Origin: a bacterium
GTDB lineage: Bacteria; SAR324; XYD2-FULL-50-16
Direction of reading: 5' to 3'
DNA: 36,527 nt
Assembly (NCBI GenBank): GCA_018830885.1
Contig: JAHJRI010000260.1
Location: forward strand, 1-36,527
Shown here: in pieces, positions 23,484 to 31,405 of the stretch
How positions within the stretch are numbered: position 1 is the stretch's first letter
Layout: the number at the start of each line of letters is the position of its first letter
The notes under the pieces: model-generated
Seen by the model: the letters and a program-made list of their open reading frames with translations, nothing else
Told to the model about the DNA's origin: nothing
The model's database searches: none
Position numbers and translations under genes: made by a program

Positions 23484-25466
23484 TTAATCTCCCAGATAGG
23501 CTCGAATCTTGTCGAACATTTTTTCCTGAGCCCGGAAGGCTTCGACAACATCCGGGGCGAAGTGGGTGCCACTGTCCCCGAAGATGATCGCCGCCGCCTT
23601 TTCGTGGGCGAAGGCTTTTTTGTATGGTCTGACTGAGGTCAACGCATCATATACATCAGCCAGTGCGGTAATCTGGGCGGACAGCGGGATTTCATCACCT
23701 TTCAATCCATCCGGATAACCGGCGCCATTCCATTTCTCATGGTGGTGGTAAGCTATCTGCCTTCCGAGGCTCAAAAAGGACTGCACCTGGATCTTGTTTT
23801 CAACCGCCAGGATGGCGTCCCCGCCGATCCTGCTGTGACACTTCATCACGTCGAATTCATCCTGGGTCAGTTTTCCCGGTTTCAGCAGGATGGCGTCCTT
23901 GATACCGACCTTGCCAATATCGTGCAGGATGGATGAGTGGTAGATGTCCAGGATATATTCGTCCGTGATGTAGTCCCTGTATTTTTCGCTGTGGGCCAGT
24001 TCCTTGGCCAGGGTCTTGACATATTCCCGCATGCGCTCCAGGTGAGAACCGGTATCCTCATCCCGGTATTCGGCCAGCTTTGCCAGCCCCAGGATCAGGG
24101 CAAAACGGGAGTCCTGGAAATCCTGCAGACTTTTGCGCAGTTTTCTCTCCAAAATCTGTCGGTTCTCAATCTCCTCTTTATAAGCGATATTGGTGCCGAT
24201 CAATTTCCGCTTCTGGCTTTCAATCTCTGCGAAAGCCATGGTATACCGCTGGGACAGCATGAACGCCTGGGAAAAAATAAACACGAACATGCCCAGGGGA
24301 ATGGTGTAGCCTGTCTGAATCAGACCATTGACAAAGAGGATCTCGTTGATAATGGTAATGAACAGAAACAGATAACCACCGACAATGATGATAATTCCCT
24401 CCCGGTGGTGACGATAGGCTTTGAAAAGTACAAAAAAGAGGTACAGACCACTGGTAATGGTAAAAACCTGGTAGGCGTTGACGGTTGCGGTAAAGGTTCG
24501 TGCAGTGGCGAAAACCACCACCAGGCTGAACAGCACGCTGACCAGCTGGATCGACCGCAGTAACCGGATCTTAAAATCGTCCGGAAAGATGGAAGCAATG
24601 AACATGGCGAATACGGGCACCGCCAGGTAGAAGCAGAGGTACTCCAGTTTCTGCAGAAATTCCCAGCTAAAACCGGGGAAAAAAACGTGCAGATACCGTT
24701 CACTGACCAGCAGGGAGCGCAGGGCAATCAGACTGCAGAAAAACCCGAAATAGAGATAGGAAAACTCTTTTCTGCGCAGGACAAACATGAACAGGTGATA
24801 CAGTCCCATGATGAAAATGCTGCCGATGAGGAATCCGTTCGACAACAGTTTTTCCATGGCCTGGGCCTCGATATTCTTTTCGCTGCCCATTTTAATGGCA
24901 GACCAGGGGCCGCCTCGCCTGTGGTGGAAGTTCGAAACCTGCAGGATAATCCGGAATCGATCTCCGGAAACCGAAAAGCTGGCCGTCAATGGCCTGAATT
25001 CAGGGGTCATGGTTTCGCGGCTGATCCCCACGATTCCGTTGCTGGCAACCAGTTGATGATCCACATACAGGCTGTAGGCCGTATTCATGTCCTGAATCTT
25101 GAATGCCAGAGGGGTGTCCCTGGGCTGGATCAGGACTTCGAGAACCAGCGTGGCGAATCCATCCCCCCCCAGCTCTTTCCCATCGATTCGGTAGCCGTTC
25201 CAGGTGCTGGGAACCTGATAAAAGCCGGTTTGTTCCAGGCTGCCGGCTTCGCTGACATCCATTTCGGTCAGGAGCTGATTCCAGTAGAATTGCCAGGATC
25301 CTGAAAGTTCCACCGATCCATCCTCATCCAGGTTCCAGTTCCTGAGATCCAACACCCCATCCTTGATTTGCGGTGGCGGCGTCTGCTTTAAAGCGGGTCT
25401 GCATCCAGACAGGAAATTTAGACAGAAAATCAGGCTGATGACGGCAATGGTAAATCGCTTATTCAT
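23484..25466 (-). CDS. DISM-sensor HD-GYP domain lipoprotein
   Basis: A 660-residue membrane signalling protein. Residues 1-22 are a lipoprotein signal (LSGC, Cys22). Residues about 40-200 form an extracytoplasmic 7TMR-DISM-type beta-sandwich (PSTWNGY, LYVDHQLVASNG). Seven membrane helices run from about 215 to 420, then a coiled coil (about 425-465, IESQKRKLIGTN... ENRQILERKL). The C-terminal HD-GYP domain has HDIGK at 515-519, HHHEKWNGAGYP ending at Pro585, and TALADVYDAL. HD-GYP domains hydrolyse cyclic di-GMP; all visible catalytic motifs are kept, so an active phosphodiesterase controlled by an outside ligand, perhaps a carbohydrate, is expected. It diverges from the gene at 25689 and precedes cdd by four bases. 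Confidence 0.92.
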   Translation of the reverse strand: MNKRFTIAVISLIFCLNFLSGCRPALKQTPPPQIKDGVLDLRNWNLDEDGSVELSGSWQFYWNQLLTEMDVSEAGSLEQTGFYQVPSTWNGYRIDGKELGGDGFATLVLEVLIQPRDTPLAFKIQDMNTAYSLYVDHQLVASNGIVGISRETMTPEFRPLTASFSVSGDRFRIILQVSNFHHRRGGPWSAIKMGSEKNIEAQAMEKLLSNGFLIGSIFIMGLYHLFMFVLRRKEFSYLYFGFFCSLIALRSLLVSERYLHVFFPGFSWEFLQKLEYLCFYLAVPVFAMFIASIFPDDFKIRLLRSIQLVSVLFSLVVVFATARTFTATVNAYQVFTITSGLYLFFVLFKAYRHHREGIIIIVGGYLFLFITIINEILFVNGLIQTGYTIPLGMFVFIFSQAFMLSQRYTMAFAEIESQKRKLIGTNIAYKEEIENRQILERKLRKSLQDFQDSRFALILGLAKLAEYRDEDTGSHLERMREYVKTLAKELAHSEKYRDYITDEYILDIYHSSILHDIGKVGIKDAILLKPGKLTQDEFDVMKCHSRIGGDAILAVENKIQVQSFLSLGRQIAYHHHEKWNGAGYPDGLKGDEIPLSAQITALADVYDALTSVRPYKKAFAHEKAAAIIFGDSGTHFAPDVVEAFRAQEKMFDKIRAYLGD

Positions 25467-25688
25467 AGAAGGTCATGAAGGAATGCGGATGAGGCTGGAC
25501 CTGGTTGTTGCGCAATCCTGAAGAATGATTTGACATTTTGACTGTCAGGATATTAAGTTTCTTCTTTATCACAAAGCACCGGTTTCGCCAAGTCATTACT
25601 GAGCGGAGCATCTGAAAACAAACCGGTTCAGCCACTTGACAGCAGGGTGCCCGGTTCAGTGTCAGTCTTGTCAGCCAATGGAGTCCGA
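25467..25688. other. Divergent promoter region
   Basis: 222 bp between the HD-GYP gene and the divergent unknown gene. On the plus strand a TTGACA at 25530-25535 is followed by TATTAA at 25551-25556, but the 15-bp spacing is short. The TTGACA also starts a small dyad, TGACA with TGTCA at 25542-25547. Evidence for a promoter is modest. Confidence 0.3.
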
Positions 25689-26612
25689 ATGGATATTGAC
25701 TATGATCTCCTGGTTCAGTTTGAAAAACAGCTTATGCCCCATGATCTGTCACGATCGGGTATTGCAGCTGAAGTACTGGGTTATGGAGAGATCTCCTCGA
25801 TTTTCAGTATTGCCGGTCGGAAAGATATCATCTACAAACGGTTGCCCATCTTCAGCTCGGTGGATCAAGCCGAAGGGTATAAACAGCGGTATTTTGAATA
25901 CTGTGATCTTCTGAAACAGGCCGGTCTGTCGATTCCTGAAGATGATGCCGCCATTGTGGACATACCGGGACGTCCGGTGGTGATCTATTTTGTCCAGCGG
26001 CGGTTTGAAGAAGAACGGCTGTGCCATAAGCTGATCCACAAGCTGGCCAGACCCGAAATCGAATCAATGCTGGTCGCCATTCTGGGTTCGATTGAGAAAA
26101 CCTGGCAGTTCAACCATGCGCGCCAACCGGTCTTTGAAATAGCGGTTGACGCCCAGCTTTCCAACTGGGTCTGGGTGACGGAGGCGGGTGAACAAAAACT
26201 CTATCTGCTGGATACCACCACCCCCATGTACCGGGTGCAGGGGGTTGAACAGCTGGATGTGGAACTTTTTCTGGAGAGTATCCCGTTTTTCATCCGCTGG
26301 CTGGTGCGTCGACTCGACCTGGATGACGTGGTCAACCGCTATTACGACCCTGTCAGCAATCTGACCGATGTGGTAGCCAATCTGTACAAGGAGCAGCGAC
26401 CCGACCTGATCCCGTTTTTCATCGAGACGATCAACGGTCGCATGCCTGAGGGTGTCGGGAGTCTCTCCAGAAAGGAGATTGACGATTACTACAAGGAGGA
26501 CAAAATGATCTGGACGCTGCTGTCGATTCTGCGCAGGACCGATCGGTTTATTACCACGAAAATCCTGCGGAGACGATATGAGTTTATTCTGCCGGGAAAA
26601 GTGAATCGGTAG
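25689..26612 (+). CDS. Conserved protein of unknown function, DUF6206-like
   Basis: A 307-residue soluble protein. From memory it resembles the DUF6206 family, but I could not run a search. The N-terminal half has a kinase-like look: a small beta-region with FSIAGRKDIIYKRLPIF (a lysine that could hold ATP phosphates), a linker ending VVIYFVQRRFE, then helices. The later stretch FEIAVDAQLSNWVWVTEAGEQKLYLLDTTTPMY has an Asp-x2-x-Asn and a D-T-T that could form a metal/phosphate site as in aminoglycoside-kinase folds. The C-terminus is helical and basic. The ATG at 25689 has GGAG six bases upstream; a longer frame from 25647 is less likely. It ends 6 bp from the convergent ilvN gene. Confidence 0.7.
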   Translation: MDIDYDLLVQFEKQLMPHDLSRSGIAAEVLGYGEISSIFSIAGRKDIIYKRLPIFSSVDQAEGYKQRYFEYCDLLKQAGLSIPEDDAAIVDIPGRPVVIYFVQRRFEEERLCHKLIHKLARPEIESMLVAILGSIEKTWQFNHARQPVFEIAVDAQLSNWVWVTEAGEQKLYLLDTTTPMYRVQGVEQLDVELFLESIPFFIRWLVRRLDLDDVVNRYYDPVSNLTDVVANLYKEQRPDLIPFFIETINGRMPEGVGSLSRKEIDDYYKEDKMIWTLLSILRRTDRFITTKILRRRYEFILPGKVNR

Positions 26613-26618
26613 GCAGTA

Positions 26619-27140
26619 TCAGTCCAGGAAGATGGAATCCTCGCCTCGGTAGAGGGCAATGGTTCCAGAACGGGCCAGTTCCCTGACCTGGACCCTTTCC
26701 CCGACGAGGCTGACAAATGAATCGATTTTGTCGGAGCTGCCCACAACTTCGACGGTGATGCTCTTGGTGGTGATATCGATCACCCGGTTTCTGAATATGT
26801 CATTGAGCGACATGACTGCCTGCCGATCCTTCTCGTCCCTGATGGCGACCTTGACGAGAGCCAGCTCCCGCATGGTGGCATATTCCGGCTGGATGATCTT
26901 GACCTTGACCACCTCGATCAGCTTGTTCATCTGCTTATAGATCTGCTCGAAGACCTTGCTGTCCCCCTCCGCCTTCATGATAATCCGTGAAAACCCTTTC
27001 TTTTCGCTGGATGCGCCGGTGAAACTGGTGAGGTTGATGCCCCGTCGGGCAAACATGCCGGCGATTTTCATCGTGACGCCCGGGTGATCCTCAACCAGCA
27101 GTGCCACTAAAAACTCGGGTGTCTTCGGTGATTTGGTCAT
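26619..27140 (-). CDS. ilvN: Acetohydroxyacid synthase small subunit
   Basis: A 173-residue regulatory subunit of acetohydroxyacid synthase, the first shared enzyme of valine, leucine and isoleucine synthesis. The N-terminal ACT domain (VALLVEDHPGVTMKIAGMFARRGINLTSFT, residues about 11-40) binds valine for feedback control in the family. The C-terminal half (about 90-173) matches the domain that activates the large subunit. The length is normal. The gene follows the large-subunit gene after about 114 bp, a wider gap than in most loci, and no strong ribosome-binding site is visible. Confidence 0.92.
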   Translation of the reverse strand: MTKSPKTPEFLVALLVEDHPGVTMKIAGMFARRGINLTSFTGASSEKKGFSRIIMKAEGDSKVFEQIYKQMNKLIEVVKVKIIQPEYATMRELALVKVAIRDEKDRQAVMSLNDIFRNRVIDITTKSITVEVVGSSDKIDSFVSLVGERVQVRELARSGTIALYRGEDSIFLD

Positions 27141-27254
27141 AGTCAGCTGACTCCATGGTTTAAAACGATCAATGGTCGATTCAGAATAGTGATGATTAAC
27201 GAAAGGGATCGAACAGTTGCATCGGTATCCCAGACAGCCGGTTGAATCAGAGCG

Positions 27255-29123
27255 TCAGTGTGACTGCTCGATCCGGACCGATTTGAACTCCCGCAGCTCC
27301 CCTTCGGTCCGTGGCAACCGTCGGAAATAGTCGTAAATGGATTTTTGCTCCCCCTGGCGGTTGTATAGCGTGCTGAGGGCGCCGCCCGGCGGCAGCATGG
27401 GCAGGACATTGGACTCGCCTTCCGTTACGATTTCGATCACAAAGGTTTCTCTGGAGGCTTTTGCTTCTTCCAGGGCATTTTTGACCTTGTGAGGGTCCGT
27501 GACCCTTCGCCCTTTGAGCCCGTATGCTTCTCCCAGTTTCACAAAATCCGGCCAGTATTCCTGTTTGCCATCCCTGAGAAATCCCAGTTTCGTTCCGGCG
27601 TATCGGCGCTCGTGAAAAAGCTCCTGCCATTGTCGGACCATTCCCAGGTATCCGTTGTTCAGAATAATGATATTGACTTTGATATCGTGTTGTTTGACGG
27701 TTGCCAGTTCATGGGAGTTCATCTGGATGGAACCGTCACCGGCGATCAGCCAGACTTCGGATCTCGGTTTGGCCACCTTGGCGCCGATCGCTGCCGGGAA
27801 TCCATATCCCATCGTTCCCAGACCACCCGATGTGATAAAGGTTCTGGGTTTGCTGAATTTCAGGTAGTGGGCGGCGTACATCTGGTGCTGTCCCACCTCG
27901 GTGACGACGATGTCCCGCGGGCGCAGGATGCGATCCAGTTCGTACATCACCTTCTCAGGATAGATACCATTTCCGGGACCTTTTTCAACGATATCGGGAA
28001 TGGTGTCATTCTCTTTCAGCTCCTTGATCCAGCGATACCACCAGGAGTTGGTCGCAAGTTCCTTTTTCCCATCCATCAGCACTTTCAGCTGCCGGTTCAT
28101 TTCGGAGAGCGCCAGTTTGGCATCGGCCACAATGGGCAGGTCGACGGGAACGTTTTTTCCGATTTCGGCGGCATCCACATCAATATGGATCACTTTGGCA
28201 TTTCCCTGACCGGGATATTTATTTAAGTCCCCTGTAATCCGGTCACTGAACCGACTTCCGATGGCCAGGAGCACATCTGCTTCGGAAACCGCAAAATTGG
28301 ATCGCCTTCTGCCGTGCATGCCAATTGCGCCCAGGGCATAGGGATGATAGTCGTCGATAACCCCCTTTGCCTTGATGGTGTTGACCACGGGGATTTTGAG
28401 AATGTTGACCAACTCCGTCAGCTGCTGGTAGGCATTGGCAATGGAGACCCCTCCGCCGGCCAGAATGACCGGATATCGGGCTTTCATGACCATTTCCAGG
28501 GCATGGGTAATCTGCCGTCCGGCTGCCCGGGAATAGACATTCGGTTTGTACCCCACCAGTTCAATCTTTTCCGGGATGGGATCGTTCAGGGGGCATTCCG
28601 CCAACTGGACATTTTTGGGCAGGTCGATAAAAACCGGTCCGGGTCGCCCGGTGGTGGCGATATACATCGCTTCCTTGAACACCCGTCCCAGGTCCCTGAC
28701 ATCCTTCACCAGGTAGTTGTGCTTAGTAACGGCCATGGTCGCGCCGATCAGGTCCGCCTCCTGAAAAGCGTCATTTCCAATCAGATCGGTGTGAACCTGT
28801 CCCGAGAAAGCGAGAATCGGCGCACTGTCATAGTAGGCATTGGCCAGCGCGGTAATCAGATTGGTGGCTCCCGGTCCGCTGGTCGTCATGCAGACCCCCA
28901 ATTTCCCGGATGCAACGGCATAGCCCTCCGCTGCGTGTCCGGCAGACTGCTCATGACGCATCAGGATCTGCCGGATCTGTTTGTCACCGAATATCTCATC
29001 AAAAAAAGGCATGATGGCCCCTCCGGGATATCCGAAAAGGGTTGTGTTTTTACTCTCTTTGAGAACCTTCTTGATGATGGCTGATCCCGTCAGGAACGGC
29101 TTTTTCTTTTTCTGATCTTTCAT
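27255..29123 (-). CDS. ilvB: Acetohydroxyacid synthase large (catalytic) subunit
   Basis: A 622-residue thiamine-diphosphate enzyme that condenses two pyruvates to acetolactate, or pyruvate with 2-oxobutyrate. The N-terminal domain carries the activating glutamate in RHEQSAGHAAEGYA and the family stretch TSGPGATNLITALANAYYDSAPILAFSGQV. The FAD-binding middle domain includes GMHGRRRSNFAVSEADVLLAIGSRFSDRITG. The C-terminal thiamine motif is GDGSIQMNSHELATVKQ...NIIILNN. The length is near 560-600 with a slightly longer tail. The ATG at 29123 starts the known fold but has no good ribosome-binding site. It is followed by ilvN. Confidence 0.95.
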   Translation of the reverse strand: MKDQKKKKPFLTGSAIIKKVLKESKNTTLFGYPGGAIMPFFDEIFGDKQIRQILMRHEQSAGHAAEGYAVASGKLGVCMTTSGPGATNLITALANAYYDSAPILAFSGQVHTDLIGNDAFQEADLIGATMAVTKHNYLVKDVRDLGRVFKEAMYIATTGRPGPVFIDLPKNVQLAECPLNDPIPEKIELVGYKPNVYSRAAGRQITHALEMVMKARYPVILAGGGVSIANAYQQLTELVNILKIPVVNTIKAKGVIDDYHPYALGAIGMHGRRRSNFAVSEADVLLAIGSRFSDRITGDLNKYPGQGNAKVIHIDVDAAEIGKNVPVDLPIVADAKLALSEMNRQLKVLMDGKKELATNSWWYRWIKELKENDTIPDIVEKGPGNGIYPEKVMYELDRILRPRDIVVTEVGQHQMYAAHYLKFSKPRTFITSGGLGTMGYGFPAAIGAKVAKPRSEVWLIAGDGSIQMNSHELATVKQHDIKVNIIILNNGYLGMVRQWQELFHERRYAGTKLGFLRDGKQEYWPDFVKLGEAYGLKGRRVTDPHKVKNALEEAKASRETFVIEIVTEGESNVLPMLPPGGALSTLYNRQGEQKSIYDYFRRLPRTEGELREFKSVRIEQSH

Positions 29124-29208
29124 AGGACAAGTGGTGACTCGATGTGTCGAGATTGATGGCTACGAAACAGATGTCTATCCCGGCAGGATTTGCCGAACGT
29201 AACGTGTT

Positions 29209-29237
29209 ATTTTAACTTGATTGCCAAAAAACATCAA
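29209..29237 (-). promoter_or_regulatory. Possible ilvB promoter
   Basis: Read on the minus strand, TTGATG (29237-29232) is followed after exactly 17 bp by TAAAAT (29214-29209, five of six). Transcription would start near 29202, leaving a leader of about 80 bases before ilvB. I see no leader peptide rich in Val, Leu or Ile codons and no clear attenuator, so regulation by attenuation is not supported. Confidence 0.4.
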
Positions 29238-29254
29238 ACCGGCAGCGGTCAACC

Positions 29255-29881
29255 TTATAATGTCTGATTTCCGGCGATGGCGATCATCTTGTCGTAGGTT
29301 GAATGAACGGACGTTACCCAGGGCAGATTCTGCAGCTGGGTTTTCAGATCTCGAATGATCTGGTTCGCCAGCGCTTCAGACAATCCGACATCCAGCCACA
29401 GCTGTTTGTATGCCTGGGGTGTTGGAACGCCGTGGTGGTGATATGCCTGGCGAATAATCCTGTAAAAGGATTGTACCAGCATGATATCCTCTCCATTGGG
29501 ATTGACTACATGATCCAGATGGGAGAGTCCGGCACGGAGGTCGAACTGCTGCAGGTCGTTCATGTCCTGGACCAGTTTCGCGACGGATAGCTCTACCCAG
29601 CGTTGCTCCGGAGAGCTCGGGATCTGTTCCGGGAATTGTGCAGCAAAGAGCTGGTTCTGGATTTCGTCGCAGACACAGTGAATTTGCCAGCCACGGGTAA
29701 AATCGCTGGTGGGAAAGTCCGGCGATCTGAATCGCTCATGATGCGTCAACTCCCGGTCTATTCCGCTGATCCAGCGGCTGTCGGGATAAACCGTACCGGA
29801 AATATAGGCATCCATATCTGAAATGGCAAACCGGTCAGCCAGATCCAGTGCAAAACGAATGTGAGTGGTGATGAGAGCCAT
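29255..29881 (-). CDS. Zinc-dependent phospholipase C-like family protein
   Basis: A 208-residue protein with the conserved spacing of the zinc-dependent phospholipase C superfamily (PF00882-like): an N-terminal THIRFALDLADRF, a GTVYPDSRW loop with an aspartate, ELTHHERF with paired histidines, and GWQIHCVCDEIQN with His and Asp for metal binding. Bacterial members of this group often have no proven lipase activity, so the activity is uncertain. There is no signal peptide, so it is probably cytoplasmic. The ATG at 29881 lacks a strong ribosome-binding site. It lies upstream of ilvB on the same strand, with about 130 bp between them that contain a likely ilvB promoter. Confidence 0.6.
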   Translation of the reverse strand: MALITTHIRFALDLADRFAISDMDAYISGTVYPDSRWISGIDRELTHHERFRSPDFPTSDFTRGWQIHCVCDEIQNQLFAAQFPEQIPSSPEQRWVELSVAKLVQDMNDLQQFDLRAGLSHLDHVVNPNGEDIMLVQSFYRIIRQAYHHHGVPTPQAYKQLWLDVGLSEALANQIIRDLKTQLQNLPWVTSVHSTYDKMIAIAGNQTL

Positions 29882-30129
29882 GGGATCGTTGTCTGCAGCA
29901 GGGTAATATTCTGTCGGATGAATCGGTTGGTTGAATCTGAAGACTATCTGATAGAACCATTTCCGGCTATGCCTTTTTCATCTATTGTTGCACCTCGACC
30001 CGGGTCCTGAGAGCCGTGACCCGCTTTTTCGATTGCAAATCCCGGGGCTGTCATTTAGTCTGATATATAAGGAATTCATCTTTTTAACATCCTGTTGTCT
30101 CCCATAAAAATCTAGCGATTCGAGCCAAA

Positions 30130-31299
30130 ATGACTGATTATTCAAAATTGAAAGCCAACTGGAACTATCCCACACCGATTCGCTTCGGTGCCGGACGCCT
30201 GAGTGAACTGGCCGATGCCTGCCGGCAATTGTCCATGTCAAAACCGCTGTTGATCACGGATCCCGGTCTGGTCGATCTGCCGATGGTGAAAAACGCACTG
30301 GCACAGAATAATGCCAATGGCATGACCACAGGTCTTTTTTCAAAAATCAAACCCAATCCCACCGGGCGGAATGTCGAGGATGGGGTGGCTGTTTACCGGG
30401 AAGGAGGATACGACGGGGTGATCGCCTTTGGCGGCGGAAGTGCCCTCGATGCTGCCAAGGCTGTGGCGTTGATGGCTGGACAGACCCTTGCGCTCTGGAA
30501 CTTTGAGGATGTGGGGGATAACTGGACAAAGGTGGATCCGGACGGGATTGCCCCTGTGGTGGCCGTTCCGACGACCGCAGGGACTGGATCGGAGGTGGGT
30601 CGGGCATCGGTTATTATCCAGGAAGAGAGTCATGCCAAAAAGATCATTTTTCATCCCCGGATGTTGCCCGGAATCGTCATTGCGGATCCGGAGACAACCG
30701 TGGGCCTGCCTGCCGGGTTGACTGCAGCGACAGGGATGGATGCGTTGTCCCACTGCCTGGAACCCTATTGCGCCCCTGGATTTCATCCCATGGCTGATGG
30801 AATCGCTGTTGAAGCCATCCGCCTGATTCATCGCTGGCTGGCGGTGGCCGTCAGGGATGGATCCGATCTGGCGGCGCGATCCAATATGCTGGCTGCGGCC
30901 GGTATGGGGGCCACCGCTTTCCAGAAAGGCCTGGGAGCCATGCACTCGCTGGCACACCCGCTTGGCGCCATTTACGATGCGCACCATGGGATGCTGAACG
31001 CGGTTCTGATGCCCTATGTCCTTGAATTTAACCGACCGGTTATCGAGGAGCGTATGAAACGCCTGGCAGCCTGGATTGGGCTTTCCAACCCGTCTTTTTC
31101 CGCTGTACTGGACTGGGTCCTGGAACTGCGATCTGAATTTGGAATTCCCCATACGCTGGCTGGTTTGGGGGTTGACGACAGCCGGGTCGACGAAATTGCG
31201 CAGATGGCGGCAGCTGATCCGTCAACCCCCTCCAACGCGGTCAAAGTGGGTTCCGGGGAGTTAAAGAAGATATTTCTGAGTGCGTTAACCGGCAGGTAG
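30130..31299 (+). CDS. Iron-containing alcohol dehydrogenase
   Basis: A 389-residue group III, iron-dependent alcohol dehydrogenase. The nucleotide-binding GGGS motif is at residues 101-104 (VIAFGGGSALDAAKA), and PTTAGTGSEVGRASVI follows at 148-162. The metal ligands can be placed by analogy with FucO: Asp204, His208, His272 and His286, with His276 nearby for proton transfer (AHPLGAIYDAHHG). Such enzymes interconvert alcohols and aldehydes or ketones with NAD(P)H; the specific substrate is unknown. The family start is at the ATG chosen; the ribosome-binding site is poor. The esterase gene follows after about 106 bp, so both may be used together on an ester whose alcohol is then oxidised. That link is inference. 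Confidence 0.92.
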   Translation: MTDYSKLKANWNYPTPIRFGAGRLSELADACRQLSMSKPLLITDPGLVDLPMVKNALAQNNANGMTTGLFSKIKPNPTGRNVEDGVAVYREGGYDGVIAFGGGSALDAAKAVALMAGQTLALWNFEDVGDNWTKVDPDGIAPVVAVPTTAGTGSEVGRASVIIQEESHAKKIIFHPRMLPGIVIADPETTVGLPAGLTAATGMDALSHCLEPYCAPGFHPMADGIAVEAIRLIHRWLAVAVRDGSDLAARSNMLAAAGMGATAFQKGLGAMHSLAHPLGAIYDAHHGMLNAVLMPYVLEFNRPVIEERMKRLAAWIGLSNPSFSAVLDWVLELRSEFGIPHTLAGLGVDDSRVDEIAQMAAADPSTPSNAVKVGSGELKKIFLSALTGR

Positions 31300-31405
31300 A
31301 ACACTGTTTATCTCAGCATCGAGACACGTAAAAACAAACTCGGAGGGGCCGGGATCGTTTTTGATCTGGATGCCTGTGGTGCTGTTGAATTTCAAAAGGG
31401 TATGA

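Noticed and set aside
29124..29254. Attenuator or T-box leader before ilvB
   Set aside because: Only a small CGGCA/TGCCG stem is present, without a leader peptide or a T-run.
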